Below are positions 20,565 to 32,544 of a stretch of DNA of 64,000 nucleotides, one piece after another. Under the pieces are notes generated by a model. That model was not told where the DNA came from. It saw only the letters and a list, made by a program, of their open reading frames with translations, and searched no databases. Made by a program: the position numbers and the translations under genes. This DNA comes from Agrypnia vestita (taxonomy: Eukaryota; Arthropoda; Insecta; Trichoptera; Phryganeidae), in assembly GCA_016648135.1 (NCBI GenBank), contig JADDOH010004201.1, positions 186,001 through 250,000 on the forward strand, read 5' to 3'. The stretch's first letter is position 1. Every line of letters begins with the position of its first letter.

Positions 20565-22956
20565 TTGTATTCTGTTAAATTCAATTCTCAAACCTCCCAG
20601 TCTTGGCGAGAGCTGTTTGGATGGCAGAATGGCAGTGTTAGGTTTTTGCGGTTGTTCAGAATCTGTTCAGAGCCTAATAATTCTGCCATCTTTTCGCATT
20701 CCATTATAAGGTCCTTCATCGTATCCTACAATATCCCCGAAAAATAACCAGAACTTACACGGCTATGACGACATCGTCCTATCTACACCTCTGCTGCTTT
20801 CTGTATTCCCCTGCACGATGATCATATTTCTCATTGCAAAGAATGTGTCCAAAATATGCAGCTTTTCTTTATTTGTCAGTTGAATATGCCCATCTTTCTA
20901 TAAAAAAACGTTTATATGACAGTATTAGCGCGTTTTTCGAATATTGTCCTTAAAAAGACAGCACAAAAAAACCTGGAATATACTCTTACTCCTTCATCTA
21001 CACTTTCGTCTTGACTTACTTTTCTATATCTTTTCCTATTGGTTTGATTTGGTTTCTATCATAATTTTTTCTAGATTGATTCTAATAAGGTTATTGAGGA
21101 TTACTATCGGGATATCGAATATAATAATTTCGCTGTCTGTCAGTCTATCCATCCGTCCGTACATTCCGTAATTTTCTGAAATAAAAACTTTATGTAATTA
21201 GAGTGTGACACGCAATCAGCGCGTGGCATATCTTGCGCGGCGTGACCAAGGCAAGTAATTATTATTATTTCGCGTGCTTTTTCAAGAGTGTACCGCTAGT
21301 ATTTATATATCTCTGAAACGTTAACAAATGTGACGAAGAATGGCGTAAAATGAGTGGCAGGGGAGAGACAATAAAATAGAATCTTCGAAATATGCAGCTG
21401 GAAAAGAGTACCGAAAAACACGTGTACATTCAAGGCAGGATCCTCAAATCAAACCTTCATTTTTCAAAAATGATTATCTCGAGGTGCTAGTAGTAAGCGG
21501 AAATTTGTAAGGTCGGAGAAGGTGATAATCTTCTACTCGTAGGACTGACCGACCAGTTCAAGCAGGCCATGGGCTTTTCATTCAGATTGGCTCATCGAAT
21601 CACATAGTGCAGGGACGAATAGAGCAGGATAAATGTCAATAATGAGAGAAGAAGAATAGGGTAGCGTTTTCAATTTTTGGATGCTGAAACTGTTTTTATA
21701 TTTAATTTATATTTTAATTTTATTTACATTATTTTAACATATTTCAGAATGGAATCAGGAAACAGCTTAATTGACTAACGAATCACATTTTTTTTAAATG
21801 ATTCGTCATGCAATCTCCCTATTTCAGTATATTTGAAATTTGAATTGTTGATGGCTTTCGAAGGATGCTGTCGTTTACTTAATTAAATTAATGAAAAAAA
21901 TTAACTGGGCTCACTGAGTTATTTAAAATAAATAATTCAAATGGCAAATTATAATTTTCATCATAATTTCCACCTTTTTGCGTCCAATATGCGTTGCCGA
22001 TAGGTACGAATACTTCAAAGTCACTAGTACCTACTTATTTAAGGGAAAAATAAGTAAGTAGGTATTGTATAATATGGGAATGATTATAGCCATGTTTGTG
22101 TTTGTTAAAATATTTATGGTTGAGTAAATAAATTCCATAAAAAAATTTAATAAATCTATAAGGCCACTTACTACACAGTAATCAATTAAAACTTAAAATT
22201 AATTAAACATTGCAATCAATTTAATCATATCTATGCAGCAATAAAATTAAAGTGTTTGTTAATTTGTACTTAAAATTCTTTTTTTACATCAAAGGTTATC
22301 AAACGTTTGATTAAAAAATAGTTTTTTATAGTGCTATAATATGTAGGGGAGGTATATACTAGCGCGTAAAACTAACGCTCGAGACACGGGTCATTTTTTA
22401 GAGGTTTACGACAAATCTATCTAGTATTTAAATAGTTATAAATGTTATCACTTTTTGGAATTGGTTGCTTATTGAAGGTTACTGAAAAGTTTTTTTGAGT
22501 TTATGTGCACAGACATAGATTCTCAGACTTTTGAAACAAAAATGTGACTTCAATCCGGGACTTTTTACGGGAAAGTCCACTCGCTGTGGTTCATCCTGTG
22601 TTGTTTTTTATATTTTTATTGCTTTATCATGCTCACGTTCATCTCAAGGATATGAATCATTTAATAATGTATGGTTTCGATACAATTTCACGTAACTTGC
22701 TAAATATAGTGAAATTCCAAATATAATCTATCACTGGGCAGAGTTAGAGTTAGCAGTGTTAATTACATTTTAGTGTGGTAGAACGTGTTCCTTTTTTATT
22801 ATAATGTCATTAAATATATGAGTATTATAATTGTTGATATTTCAATTACATCTTAGGTCTTCAAAAAGGGCTCTGTAAGGCGACAGGGTTCAGCCTAGGT
22901 ACTTCATACTACTAGACATGGCTATTCAGGCGCTCACAATAACTAAAAGCGAACCT
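20565..22956. other. Unannotated AT-rich stretch
   Basis: Nothing recognisable. A short motif 'caatcagcgcg' near 21214 also occurs near 53277, possibly an old dispersed repeat. Confidence 0.4.
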
Positions 22957-23835
22957 ATTTATTTATTTTATTTATTTATTTATTAATAATAAACGTCCTC
23001 GTGGGCTTTTACAGTACAAGAATATTAACATGATTTTTATATTCCTTACATAATACACGTTTTACAGTAAATAATTAAAAATAATAACATAAATTGAACA
23101 TATTTAAGATGAATGAACAATATAAAATAAATGAACAGTAGAAATGAACAATATATATAAACGACGATTAGTACACAAGCAAAAAGTAACAATTAGAGAC
23201 TTTTAAAACAAAGATAACTTAACCAATATACCAGATAAAGAAGATAAAAAGATAAAATAAACCAAAAAATAAATATAAAAGATAAAATCAAAAGGTTTAA
23301 AAATTTAAAAGGGAAATGAAAAATAATTAGAATTCTTTAAAATAAAAAGATATATATATATATATATATAATTAATGGGGAACAAAACATAAGTAAAAAT
23401 TTAGTCCATTAAACTGTAATTAATTCTATTGGAATATTCTAAGTATAAGCAATTCTTTAATTCGGATATGCTCCTACAACGAAAACTATCTGCAAATTCC
23501 GAAAATTTGTTTCCAAGGCGATGCCTGCGTGTTAACGGTGAATTTAATACATAGATATTTCTGTGGAACCCTACAAAGAACACTTCACGGTGTCTCGTTT
23601 GTCTCGGCATATTATACGAGACCATCTGAATCAGTTCAGGGCAGTCCAACATACTTTTAATAATTTTAAATAGGAACACTATGTCGCTGACATCTCTTCT
23701 GTATGATAATTTCTTCAAATGATGTACATTCATTAAATTATCATAATTTATGCTTTCTATTAGAACACGCATTTTAAAATTAATTTATAAATCTCAAGAA
23801 TTTTGTACTCTTTCTATTTATGTAGTTGGCACAGT
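22957..23835 (-). mobile_element. LINE 3' end (jockey/CR1-like)
   Basis: The minus strand encodes RVQ...INFKMRVLIESINYDN (frame broken upstream of 23772), then HLKKLSYRRDVSDIVFLFKI and ..LDCPELIQ. These match the 'R.L..RR...D..F.YK...G..D.PE' block near the C-terminus of the LINE at 38247-40514. The frame 23772-23401 is open for 123 codons. It ends in a 3'UTR with a TTTA-rich tail (22958-22985). 5' truncated. Confidence 0.75.
23345..23371. repeat. (TA)n microsatellite
   Basis: About ten TA units inside the LINE 3'UTR. Confidence 0.9.
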
Positions 23836-23981
23836 TTAAAAAGCACTGCTCCAATTTATATCTCGGTCGCAAAGTTGGCATTCTGGTTGGGAGTGGTCCG
23901 CGTTCTTTCGTCCAAGGATTATTAATAAAGCACGTTACATGTATCAGTGTTCCGTGATCTGTTTTCCCTCTGCACCACTAG

Positions 23982-24136
23982 GACTATTGTTGCGAGTCAA
24001 CCGTTGGTAATGACTTCTGGGGCTTCGGCGTACTTGGGACCCCCCCAGCCGTCAGCCATCGACCATATGCCGCCTCTCAGAACTCAGAACCTACCAGAAG
24101 TGACCGCATCCGGTCACGATAACCTCCGAGCGTCGC
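23982..24136 (+). CDS. Candidate exon, gene unknown
   Basis: A good acceptor (pyrimidine-rich 'gttttccctctgcaccactag', AG at 23980-23981) precedes 52 open codons. They read ..VASQPLVMTSGASAYLGPPQ, then PSAIDHMPPLRTQNLPEV, then TASGHDNLRASR. The segment is clearly GC-richer than its surroundings and several GT donors follow (24137, 24139, 24141). No domain is recognised. No partner exon was found, so this could be a non-coding GC-rich patch. A splice-aware alignment or RNA-seq would decide. Confidence 0.3.
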
Positions 24137-24193
24137 GTGTGTACGTTTCATTTTTTATTTATATCATAATATCATTACGGTGCGATTTGTCTA

Positions 24194-24743
24194 ATATACA
24201 GGGTTATTTGGAAAACATTAATAACCTCGCAGGACTATATTCCTGCTTTGATTACGAGTCGAAAATGTTCAAGCTATCATGACCTAATATCAATAGTTAT
24301 AGAGATATGCGACATCAAAGTTTGCTTTTTTTTTCCAATATTTCTGACTTATTTTTTGTAAAACGTTGGACTATCATTACAGTAACTTATATCGATTACA
24401 AAAAATTCATTCGTTTCAATACCCGTTAAATAAAATGATAAAAACCCTGAAAATTTTCCAATTGGAATGTTTTCCAATTGGAATTTGAAGGTTTTTATTT
24501 TTTTATTTGACTTATATTAAAGGGAATGAATTTTTCGTATTCGATATAAGTTACTGTAATGATAATCTAACGTTTTACAAAAAATAAGTCTGAAAAATTG
24601 AAAAAAAAATGCAAACTTTGATGTCGCATATCTCCATAACTATTGATATTAAGTCATGATAGCTTGAACATTTTCGACTCATAATCAAGGAAGGAATGTA
24701 GTCCTGCGAGGTTATTAATGTTTTCCAAATAACACTGTATATA
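24194..24743. mobile_element. Palindromic foldback element, about 275-bp arms
   Basis: 24194-24470 is the inverted, slightly diverged copy of 24471-24743, with almost no loop. Ends read TATACAG.GTTATTTGG; the centre is ...CCAATTGGAA.... One arm alone is also present at 54331-54520, so the family is dispersed. Non-coding. Confidence 0.85.
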
Positions 24744-24776
24744 TATACAGGGTGTCGAAAGCTAAGCTTTAGCTTT

Positions 24777-25010
24777 GATTTATTTGTTTACTTTTTAACG
24801 CCCATTACAGGCTTCTACATAAAAAAATATTACATAAAATCAAAAAGTATGTGCATTTAACAATATCGGAAATAAGCAGTAAAATATAAAATATATGAAT
24901 ATAAAGTACATGTTTAAAAAGCAATAAAAGGTAAAAGCAGTGAAAGTATCAGGTATAAGCAATAAAATGTGAGTATAAGAATTAAAAAATAAATTTAAAA
25001 CATAATATAA
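24777..25010 (-). mobile_element. LINE 3'UTR scrap, probable
   Basis: Starts 'atttatttgtttactttt' and then 'acaggcttctacataaaa', similar to the 3' tail of the LINE at 22957 (TTTA tail, then 'gggcttttacagta'). No coding part left. Confidence 0.4.
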
Positions 25011-25022
25011 GCATTGAGCATT

Positions 25023-25212
25023 TGAGTAGCTTGTTGGTCTTGTGGTTAGGACACTCGCCTCGTGATCTAAATAAAGGTCGCGGGTTTGAACCTCACTCCA
25101 GACTTGAAAGTTAGTCCTATTTTCATAGCACAAGCATTTAGCTAAGTTTGAAAATAGTAAGAATATTGATGTGATACGTATTCCGTGTTCGCATGTCTAT
25201 TTAAAAAAAATA
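25023..25212 (+). mobile_element. tRNA-derived SINE, family A
   Basis: Box A region 'ttgtggttaggacactcg' and box B 'gcgggtttgaacctc' of a tRNA-like head, then the family body 'agttagtcctattttcat-agcacaag', 'gaaaatagtaagaatattg' and 'cgtattccgtgttcgcat', ending in an A-rich tail. Nearly the same along its length as 36243-36432. Confidence 0.85.
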
Positions 25213-25278
25213 ATCAAAATATCAGTGTAAAAATTAAAATTAAAAATATAAATTTAAAATATAAAATAGGGAGCAGTA

Positions 25279-25301
25279 ATGTATATATATATATATATAT
25301 A
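25279..25301. repeat. (TA)n microsatellite
   Basis: About eleven TA units. Confidence 0.9.
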
Positions 25302-25659
25302 CGACGTGAAGTTCTGTTGCTCCCAACAGAACTCCTCGTCGCCACCAGCTTCGCTCAGTCGGAGAAGAATCGGACTCACCTTACTTCCACAATTTAAACT
25401 CAGGGTACTTCTGGTGTCGTGTACGCTGCACTTCAGCTGTCTCTCACTTTAACTTATTTTAAATTGCAACAGTTCAATGACTAGGGTAATACAACGAAAC
25501 ATTATTTAGATGAAGGGGAATTTATTCAAATGAATTTTAAACAGAAATTAATAATGCCACAGAAGGTGACAATTTTTTTATGAAGTGTTTTTGGGAATTT
25601 TGCACATTGAAACCCTTTTCTTTACAATAAATTGAGGTGAAGATTTAATTTACCACGCC
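25302..25659. other. Unannotated stretch
   Basis: A small inverted repeat 'gttctgttg...caacagaac' lies at about 25313-25333. Nothing else recognised. Confidence 0.4.
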
Positions 25660-26500
25660 TCGACATCAGCGCTAGCGGCCGCGTCATACAAGGAGGGAAA
25701 AGACAGTGGAACTAAATACTTTTATACTACTGGCGGTGACGCAGCGCAGGTGTCGGTGCGTGGTATTCACATTCTGCAAATTAATGAACATCTGGGCAAA
25801 ATTTCTATATCACATTTAAAACAATGAAGCTACAATAGTCTGGCACAAACACCGCTTCCGCACGTGCTTAGCAATGTTCCTTTTTTCTAAAACCGCTCGA
25901 CCTGATGCACATGTTCTTGTATTTACGGAGTCAGATAACACGCAGCTCGCTCCAGGCGTGATGTGAAATTGATTATTAGAGAGAATTTGAATACCAGGCA
26001 AGTCGTGGTCTTTATTTTGCTGGCCTCGCATCTGAGGAGGATTGCTCCCTTAAGGGTCCAGAGAACAACCCCGCCCCGAGGCTTTGGGCGGCCGATGCAG
26101 ATGATTACCGGAACATCACCTCTGCAGCTGCCCCCCAGGCGTTGCAATGGATTCACCTTTCACTCCATGCTGCGTCACCTGGCCATGGCGCGAAGCGCTC
26201 CCGTGGAAAAACCCTCTATTAAGACGAAAGACATTATTAACAACCAATCATGTAATTTCACATGTTATCTTTATGCCACTTCAAATTGCGTCTCTCGGAA
26301 TGAGCTTACCTATTAACACGAGGGTTCACAAAAAGGTTCACATCTCGCGTGCTGAAGTGTCAGATTCCGAATGCGCCATTTTGTAATCTCGTCCCCGCCG
26401 TTCGCGACCGCTGTGAAATATCCGCAGTAGACCAAAGACATTATTTTGTTCCATAGAGTATTTGTGGTACCTACGCGGTCAGAAATCAATTTTTGGTGCA
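25660..26500. other. GC-richer block, function unknown
   Basis: Contains 'gctagcggccgcgtc', CpG-rich patches and a 117-codon plus-strand frame at 25963-26316 (reads ..LRRIAPLRVQRTTPPRGFGR..), with other frames open over the same DNA. No domain is recognised. A 'gcgccattttg' motif at about 26372 matches the core (GCCAT) bound by YY1/Pho proteins. It could be a promoter, a decayed retroelement, or both; nothing decides. Confidence 0.25.
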
Positions 26501-27486
26501 GATCGTTGGTGCGGGGATCGATAAATTCATTTCTTCAGAGCTTTCGCGAAGAGGTGTGACGAACAAAGGTTGCTACGTCACAATATATATATATTACACA
26601 TTATTACATATATATGTTAATTGCAGTTAGTAATGAAATAATATTGTCTCTTAAAATAATGTATAAACTTTATTTTCACTAGACTATCATTGAAAACATC
26701 AACCATATAACCAAATTCATTACCAGTCCCCAATATTCTGCTAAATACAGCATTTTATCCTTTTACCTCTAATTCTTTGACTCTCATAGTTTGTCCATAA
26801 CGTAAAGCTTTCACTTTTTTTTATTATATAACTCAAGTTATTATTGCTTTATGTTAATACACAACATGTTAATTCTGTGGAAACTTGTAAGATGGTCTCT
26901 ATACTGTTCAATAATCATGAATAATCTCTTTATATGTACTGTTAGTTTCCCATAAATAAATAAAAAATAATTAAATAAATAAATAATTAGTACTGGAATT
27001 CTGGCGATGAAATGTTACTGTTTGTCGAGTTCTATTTGTAGGTTTTATTTATCCTGGTAATCGGATAATATTCGAACGTCATTTACTCGAACACACAGTG
27101 CAATAAATAAATCAAGAAGTTAATTAAGTCATGCAATGTTCGTGCATACGTCCATGCTCACTGAGTGTCCTTGAGTGAGAAGGATGTATAGTAGATCACT
27201 TCGTCCACCAATCAACATCCAGCATATATTTTTAAATACTTGTAAGGTGTTTAAAGAAACTGTTTCCGTTCTTCAGTATTTTACCGGTTTCTGTAAAGGA
27301 GATTAGAATCATTGTTTAAAAGGGTTTTGTTAAGGACGAAAAAAGTTTCTTTTTTTTATTAGGATTTGATCTTTTTCTGTTATTCAATTAAATAAATTCA
27401 TATTTTCGATGTTTATAACCTTAACTTCGTTGTTGGACATATTTATTAATTTTAATTCAACAACTTTGTATTAACCACTTAACTAG
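26501..27486. other. Unannotated AT-rich stretch
   Basis: No feature recognised. Confidence 0.4.
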
Positions 27487-27640
27487 TAGCTCCACGTCTA
27501 CCGGTTTCGATACCACCGTATCTTCATCAGGACGGACGCAAACTAACTATCCATTATCTATTCTAGCAAACAAATCAAAACAAATCAATTTTTGAACGGG
27601 GGCGTGGCTACAGCTATGGTGGGGGTAATTGAGAAGTGGA
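27487..27640 (-). mobile_element. PLE 3' end with hammerhead-like motif
   Basis: On the minus strand a C-rich tract (opposite 'gggggcgtgg' and 'ggtgggggt') is followed by CTGATGA-A-GATAC-GGTG-GTATC-GAAAC and then CGGTAGACGTGG. This is the order seen at the other PLE ends. No coding remnant was found next to it. Confidence 0.6.
27504..27530 (-). ncRNA. Hammerhead-ribozyme-like core
   Basis: CTGATGA (27530-27524), one extra A, stem II GATAC/GTATC with loop GGTG, then GAAAC (27508-27504). These are both conserved core boxes of a hammerhead ribozyme. The extra base before stem II is not in the textbook core. PLEs are known to carry hammerhead motifs. Stems I and III were not folded here. Confidence 0.5.
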
Positions 27641-28561
27641 CGCCGAAATGGGGAATATGTCAAGTAACGGGTTATTCATAAAATTTATATAATTAACAAC
27701 CAGATAAATTTTATGATTAGTTAGAGGAGATGCAATTATTGATATTTACATACTCAGAACAGATGCTTGTTGTATAGTAATAGATATTAAGGTACTTCAT
27801 ATCATAGTACCTACAATGCAATATATTGCTTACGATGTATTAAGCAACGTATAGCTTTTTCTGATGACGGGAGAAAAACAACACTTTAAGTAAAAGTTAA
27901 TAAAAAAATCGACCCATATTCATAAAATTATTTCAATATTTTCTTCATACAAAATACATAGACAACGCTTAAATAATTTAGATGGCTGCTTACCGTGCAG
28001 TATCTTTATTGTAGCTCTCAGCATGGATTCGTGGCGATTCCAACTGTCGTGGAAATGCAATCTTAGTCCGATATCCTGACGTAAGACCGGGAAAGTAGGT
28101 AACGGAAACGGAGTAAAGAATATAAAGTTAAGGGGCAAGGTTTAGCTCTGCACTTACGGATAAAATTGAACTTTACGATCCGGATAATTACGTCCCCACC
28201 AAAGATGTCCAATTATAGACTGTTCCAGAAATGCCACCAGCCGGACGAGATGGAGGAAAATAGATCAATTCGCTACCAACGGAAAAATAATTGTACTGCG
28301 TCATAACCACAATCACTGTATCAAGAGTGAAGGGATCAAAGAGTTCCCACAAAATGAATACATGTCTGCAACTTTATCGAAAATCATGGATAATGACCGA
28401 AATGTATATCTTGTATTGCGTGGTAACGGATGGACTGTCGAGTAATGTTAAGTGTCAAAAAAAGAATACCCCGTGAGCGTTTAGAAATATTTTCGTTAGT
28501 AAATTATTATTAAACAATATTGTTAGTCAGTGGCGACACAATATAAAGTAATAAGTGATTT
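27641..28561. other. Unannotated stretch
   Basis: The minus-strand ORF 27920-28138 has no recognised domain. Nothing else seen. Confidence 0.4.
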
Positions 28562-29195
28562 TTCGAAGAATATTTTTTCTTTTAAATGAAGGTTTGAAAC
28601 TTTGTGGTGACATTATTATTAAAATAAAACACAAATAACAAAGACAACGGTGATCCTTTCATGAGATCAGGAGTTTATAAACTTAATTGAGATGATTTTT
28701 ATTGGTAAAACAAAAAGAAATTTTAAAACTAGGGTTAAAGAACACATCAAAGCTTTAACTAGCAATGTTAGTTGAGTCGGATTTTGCAAAAAAATTAATA
28801 GAATATGACCATACATTTAATATTAATACAGGTTTATAATTTTTACATACTAGTGATAAGATCCCACAAATAAATAATCTAGAAATACTTAAAATTCGAA
28901 AAAGTGTTAAAATTAATTCAAATATAATAAGTAAACAGACAAAATTTGTGCACAACCCACTATTGAATATTTTTCAACTTAAGATTCCATCCCCTTCAGA
29001 TCACATTACATAATTAACACCACCCACTCTCCCTCCCCTCATCCTCCCTTCACGGTAACACACTTGCATGGTTTATCTTTTTCAATTTTAGTACACAAAC
29101 AATCCTGAAGAGGAGAAAATTGTTCTCGAAACATGTTGATTTTATATCTAATAAAGTGGTGAAAACAATGTGATTTATGTTTTATTTTAGTAATT
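28562..29195 (+). mobile_element. PLE remnant with GIY-YIG end and 3' motif
   Basis: The plus strand encodes GVYKLN*DD, then after a shift FIGKTKRNFKTRVKEHIKAL, then EYDHTFNINTGL, then LEILKIRKSVKINSN and KQTKFVHNPLLNIFQ. This is the GIY-YIG endonuclease and C-terminus of a PLE. A C-rich tract follows (29020-29055), then a hammerhead-like motif (29105-29132) and 'gtggtgaaaacaatgtgatt' near the end. About 75 bases at its left edge (28562-28640) match the left edge of the element at 58735. Frameshifts and stops make it dead. Confidence 0.82.
29105..29132 (+). ncRNA. Decayed hammerhead-like motif of a PLE
   Basis: CTGAAGA (core changed from CTGATGA), hairpin GAGAA/TTCTC, GAAAC. Same position relative to the coding end as in other copies. 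Confidence 0.45.
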
Positions 29196-29359
29196 AGTGA
29201 TTAAAACGAAAGTTTAATGATTTTCTATAGTAAAGTGATTGTGTATGAAGTAAGAAAAAACGTCTAGAAGAAAGTGAATTCTAACCTATTGTAGTTAGAG
29301 AGGAAAGTGCACCACACCGTTCAGACACACAACCTCTGTCCCATCCACATTTAACTAAT

Positions 29360-29680
29360 TTTTAATTATATATATTCAAGAACACATTCATATTTGTGAA
29401 GTTGTATTTTTTCAGAACAAGGTTCTGTGAAATTTTTTAAAACCAAATTAATTAATCGATTAGAAAGACATACAGAAAAATCTTATTCACGAAAAAATAT
29501 TAGGCTACTACTGGGATATATTCACGGAAACATAGAGGGCTACTAAAGCTTAGTGGTCAGAGCAGCGGCCCCGGAAAGGAGGTGACCTGGTTTCGAATCG
29601 TAGCCGAATATTTTTTCGTGAATTAGGTTTTTCTGTATATCTTTCTAATTGATTTATTAATTTGGTTTTAAATATTTTTT
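29360..29680 (+). mobile_element. tRNA-derived SINE, family B, with inverted-repeat arms
   Basis: A tRNA-like core ('gcttagtggtcagagcagc', then box B 'ggtttcgaatcgtagc', about 29552-29608) lies between two arms that are inverted repeats of about 66 bp (29436-29501 and 29606-29672, roughly 90% matching by eye). Arms contain 'aatattttttcgtgaat' and 'tttctgtatatctttctaat'. Partial copies occur at 18890 and 63778. Confidence 0.75.
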
Positions 29681-30517
29681 AATTCATGTCTACACGACGA
29701 TTATTGAGGCGTCACAAGTCTTTCACGAATGTCATCTGGCGGCGTTAAGGGTCGCCTGTCATCGTATACTATTTCTTATATACCATTCATTCTTTCCGCC
29801 AAGTAACCCTATATTATAATGTCATTGATTTTTTTTTGATAAAAACGATAATAACAATAACAGAGTTTATTCACTTTCTTGCAACGCATGTTGCGATACC
29901 GCCCGATCGCGTGCTGTGCCCACCTCCTCCTGTATTTCTCTAATTTCGCAATCGTTTTGTTTTCTGACCCAAATTGTGATAGTCAACTTAAATATTTAAC
30001 CTTGTTTAGTGTTTTGTTTTAATTCAGCTTTGTTTCGCACCAGAAAACGTACATTCAAATGTTTTTTACGACCTAATTAACATTTTTTGACCTTAGTATT
30101 GTACTCTCGTTGCGGATACCAGACAAAGGAACACCGCGATATAAAATCTTAAAATTTATTTGAAAAATAGCAATGTGTGATTTTTTCCAACGTACAATGG
30201 GTACGCAACGCAGAAAATGATCCATAACTCTAACAAATATTTGTATTTATCGTTTGTCGTGTACCTCTCCCATGAAGCATTGGCTTTCTAAAAATGAAAT
30301 TAGTACGAGGGTATCCTGTTTAAATATGTTCTGGCCTGCATTTAAATCGAATCCTACATGTCTGAAAATGTCTGAAAAAGAAATACACAAGTCGAAGAAG
30401 TGAAAAAGAAATAACACAAGATGGAAGATGTATGTAGATCGGATGAAAATGATGAACCTACAAGAACGAGTACTTAACAGACAAGTCTGTACAGGCGATG
30501 TCGGGGAATCGACAGCG
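29681..30517. other. Unannotated stretch
   Basis: Nothing recognised. Confidence 0.4.
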
Positions 30518-31365
30518 CTTTCTACTCCCTTTCTTTTAACTCGTGGCGTCTGCTTGCTTGCTTGCTTGTCTATCGAAAAAACTTTATCGATTTTTAACCC
30601 TTTTTCCGTGATCCAATCGTGCTGATACTTTGCATACAGACTTGTAGCGACGACAAAAATGATCTTACAAATTTTCGTTTAAAATTTTTAATAATTATGG
30701 TATAATTTTGGATTTTTCCAAATTTTTTAATACTCCCTTTCGTAGCGTCACCCGACTCGAGCTCAACGCATAGGATAAGCGCTAAACCTGTTTTAACTAG
30801 GAAATCAGAAAGGGAGTATACTAAAAGCTTATTTTTTATGGATTAGTTTTTTACTCCCTTTTTATAACTCGTAGCGTCTGCGGTTTGTTATCTGCCGGAA
30901 AAACTTTGGAGCGATTTTTAACCCTTTTCCCGTGATCCAATCGAGCTGAAACTTTGCAGGCAGACTCGTGGCGACAGTAAAAATGATCTAACAAATTTTT
31001 TAATAATTAATTTTGGATTTGAAATTGTAATGTTTTTTTCAAATTGTAATCAATACAAACGGGTAATGACCCCGACGCGTGCAGTAAGCACGAAACCTGA
31101 TTCAATGAGAAAGGGAGTAAAATAAAAACTTGGTTTTTATGGGTTAGTTTTTTAATGGTGTGCACCCATGTGGAGTGTACTCCATCTATTTCACAGCGCA
31201 ATTATAGTATAATTTTGGATTTTTCGAAATTTTAATGGTTTTTTAATATTGGAATCAATACAAATGAATAACGACCCCAACGCATGCAGTAGGCACGAAA
31301 CCTGATTCAATGAGAAAGAAAGTATAATAAAAACTTGGTTTTTATGGGTTAATTTTTTGGGTTCC
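30518..31365 (+). mobile_element. Three head-to-tail copies of non-autonomous family F
   Basis: Units at 30518-30845, 30846-31157 and a 5'-truncated one at 31198-31365. Each starts with TACTCCCTTTCT followed by 'aactcgtagcgtctgc', contains 'cccgtgatccaatcg' and 'gcagactcgtggcgac', and ends with AGAAAGGGAGTA then a tail 'aaacttggtttttatgggtt'. TACTCCCTTTCT and AGAAAGGGAGTA are inverted repeats. Non-coding. Further copies at 35820, 36100, 37185 and 61725. Class unknown. Confidence 0.85.
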
Positions 31366-31801
31366 ACGAGGCATGTAAGTACTCGTAACGGGAAAGAGAA
31401 ATAATAATATATTTCTCTTAATTACAATGCAGTCTATGAATATTGAAATATTTTTTGCAAATCATTTAAAAAATATTTTGACCGCTGAGAATTGCCAACA
31501 TTAAAATGATTCTTGCAATTTGTATGTCGGTCGCACTTTTAGTAACATATTTTGAATAAATTAATTCTATAATCTATTCCGACACTTTGTAATTTAACAG
31601 CATATGAAATGATAGTGCTCTTTAAATGTTACATTTTTTTAAATGAATCGACTAAAATTTCTGCATCTATCCTAGGTCATCTATTCTGGTCTATAATAAT
31701 TTAATTCGTTACTAGAGTAGAACTACCAACATTTTGCGTAAATTTGAATACATCATTTTACCCTGCCTTTCAAATATGTAGCACCTATAAAATATTAACA
31801 T

Positions 31802-32544
31802 TTGAAGACCCCTTGGCGAGAAATTGTTAACTAACATTTTTGTCAAAAATTAGTTAATAAGCCCTCTAAAGTAAACAATGTGCGCTCTTTCCATTGGAAA
31901 TTAATTCAGAACTTAAAAATAGTTAGAACATGTTTAAATCATAGGGATGAATATGTTAACTACACTTTTTCATAAAAATCAAATCAGTTACAAATGGAAG
32001 AACATGTTATCTTCAATAATAACATGTTCATGCCATCATTATGAAATTAACACGCCTTTTAATTTGATTGTAATATTTATGGTTAGTATAAATTTTACTC
32101 TGGCAGTACTGTCATATATTTGTTTTTATTTGAAGACTATTATAATATGTACTTATACATTATTTTTCAATAATTTTAAATGGTACATACCATTTTTTGT
32201 ATTATTAATTAACATGCCAGGTATTTTGTAATTTTGGATGGTAAGAACGGATAGCATTTGAAGGGTTGTTTGATATTCGTGTTTTACCAATTTTAAAAAG
32301 GTGTTATTCTATTAAAAATGAGTTTCAGATACCAAAAAGATGGTTGTTAACTACATTTTTTAGGGAAAATTAGTATATTCTTATTTTTTTGTGCATTAAT
32401 GTGTTTTTTACTTTGTAAATACATTTTTGATATTTTAGTGAAACAATAAATTAATCTTGATTAGCAATAAAACACATTTTTCAAAGGTGAAATGCAAATG
32501 TCTAATTATCTCAAAATGACTTGAATGCTAGTTAACAACTTCTT
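31802..32544. mobile_element. TIR element 'E', right end truncated
   Basis: Opens TGAAGACCCCTTGG and matches 19800-20564 throughout, but stops after 'gctagttaacaacttctt', lacking the last dozen or so bases. The 94-codon ORF inside (31947-32231) is only a frame of this repeat and is not a gene. Confidence 0.85.

Noticed and set aside
25040..25100. tRNA gene
   Set aside because: Box A/B are present but the same body and tail recur at other loci, so it is a SINE. The same holds for 29552, 36250, 48150, 49320 and 63850.
31947..32231. 94-codon ORF
   Set aside because: It lies wholly inside non-coding repeat E; the matching region at 19800-20564 does not keep the frame open.
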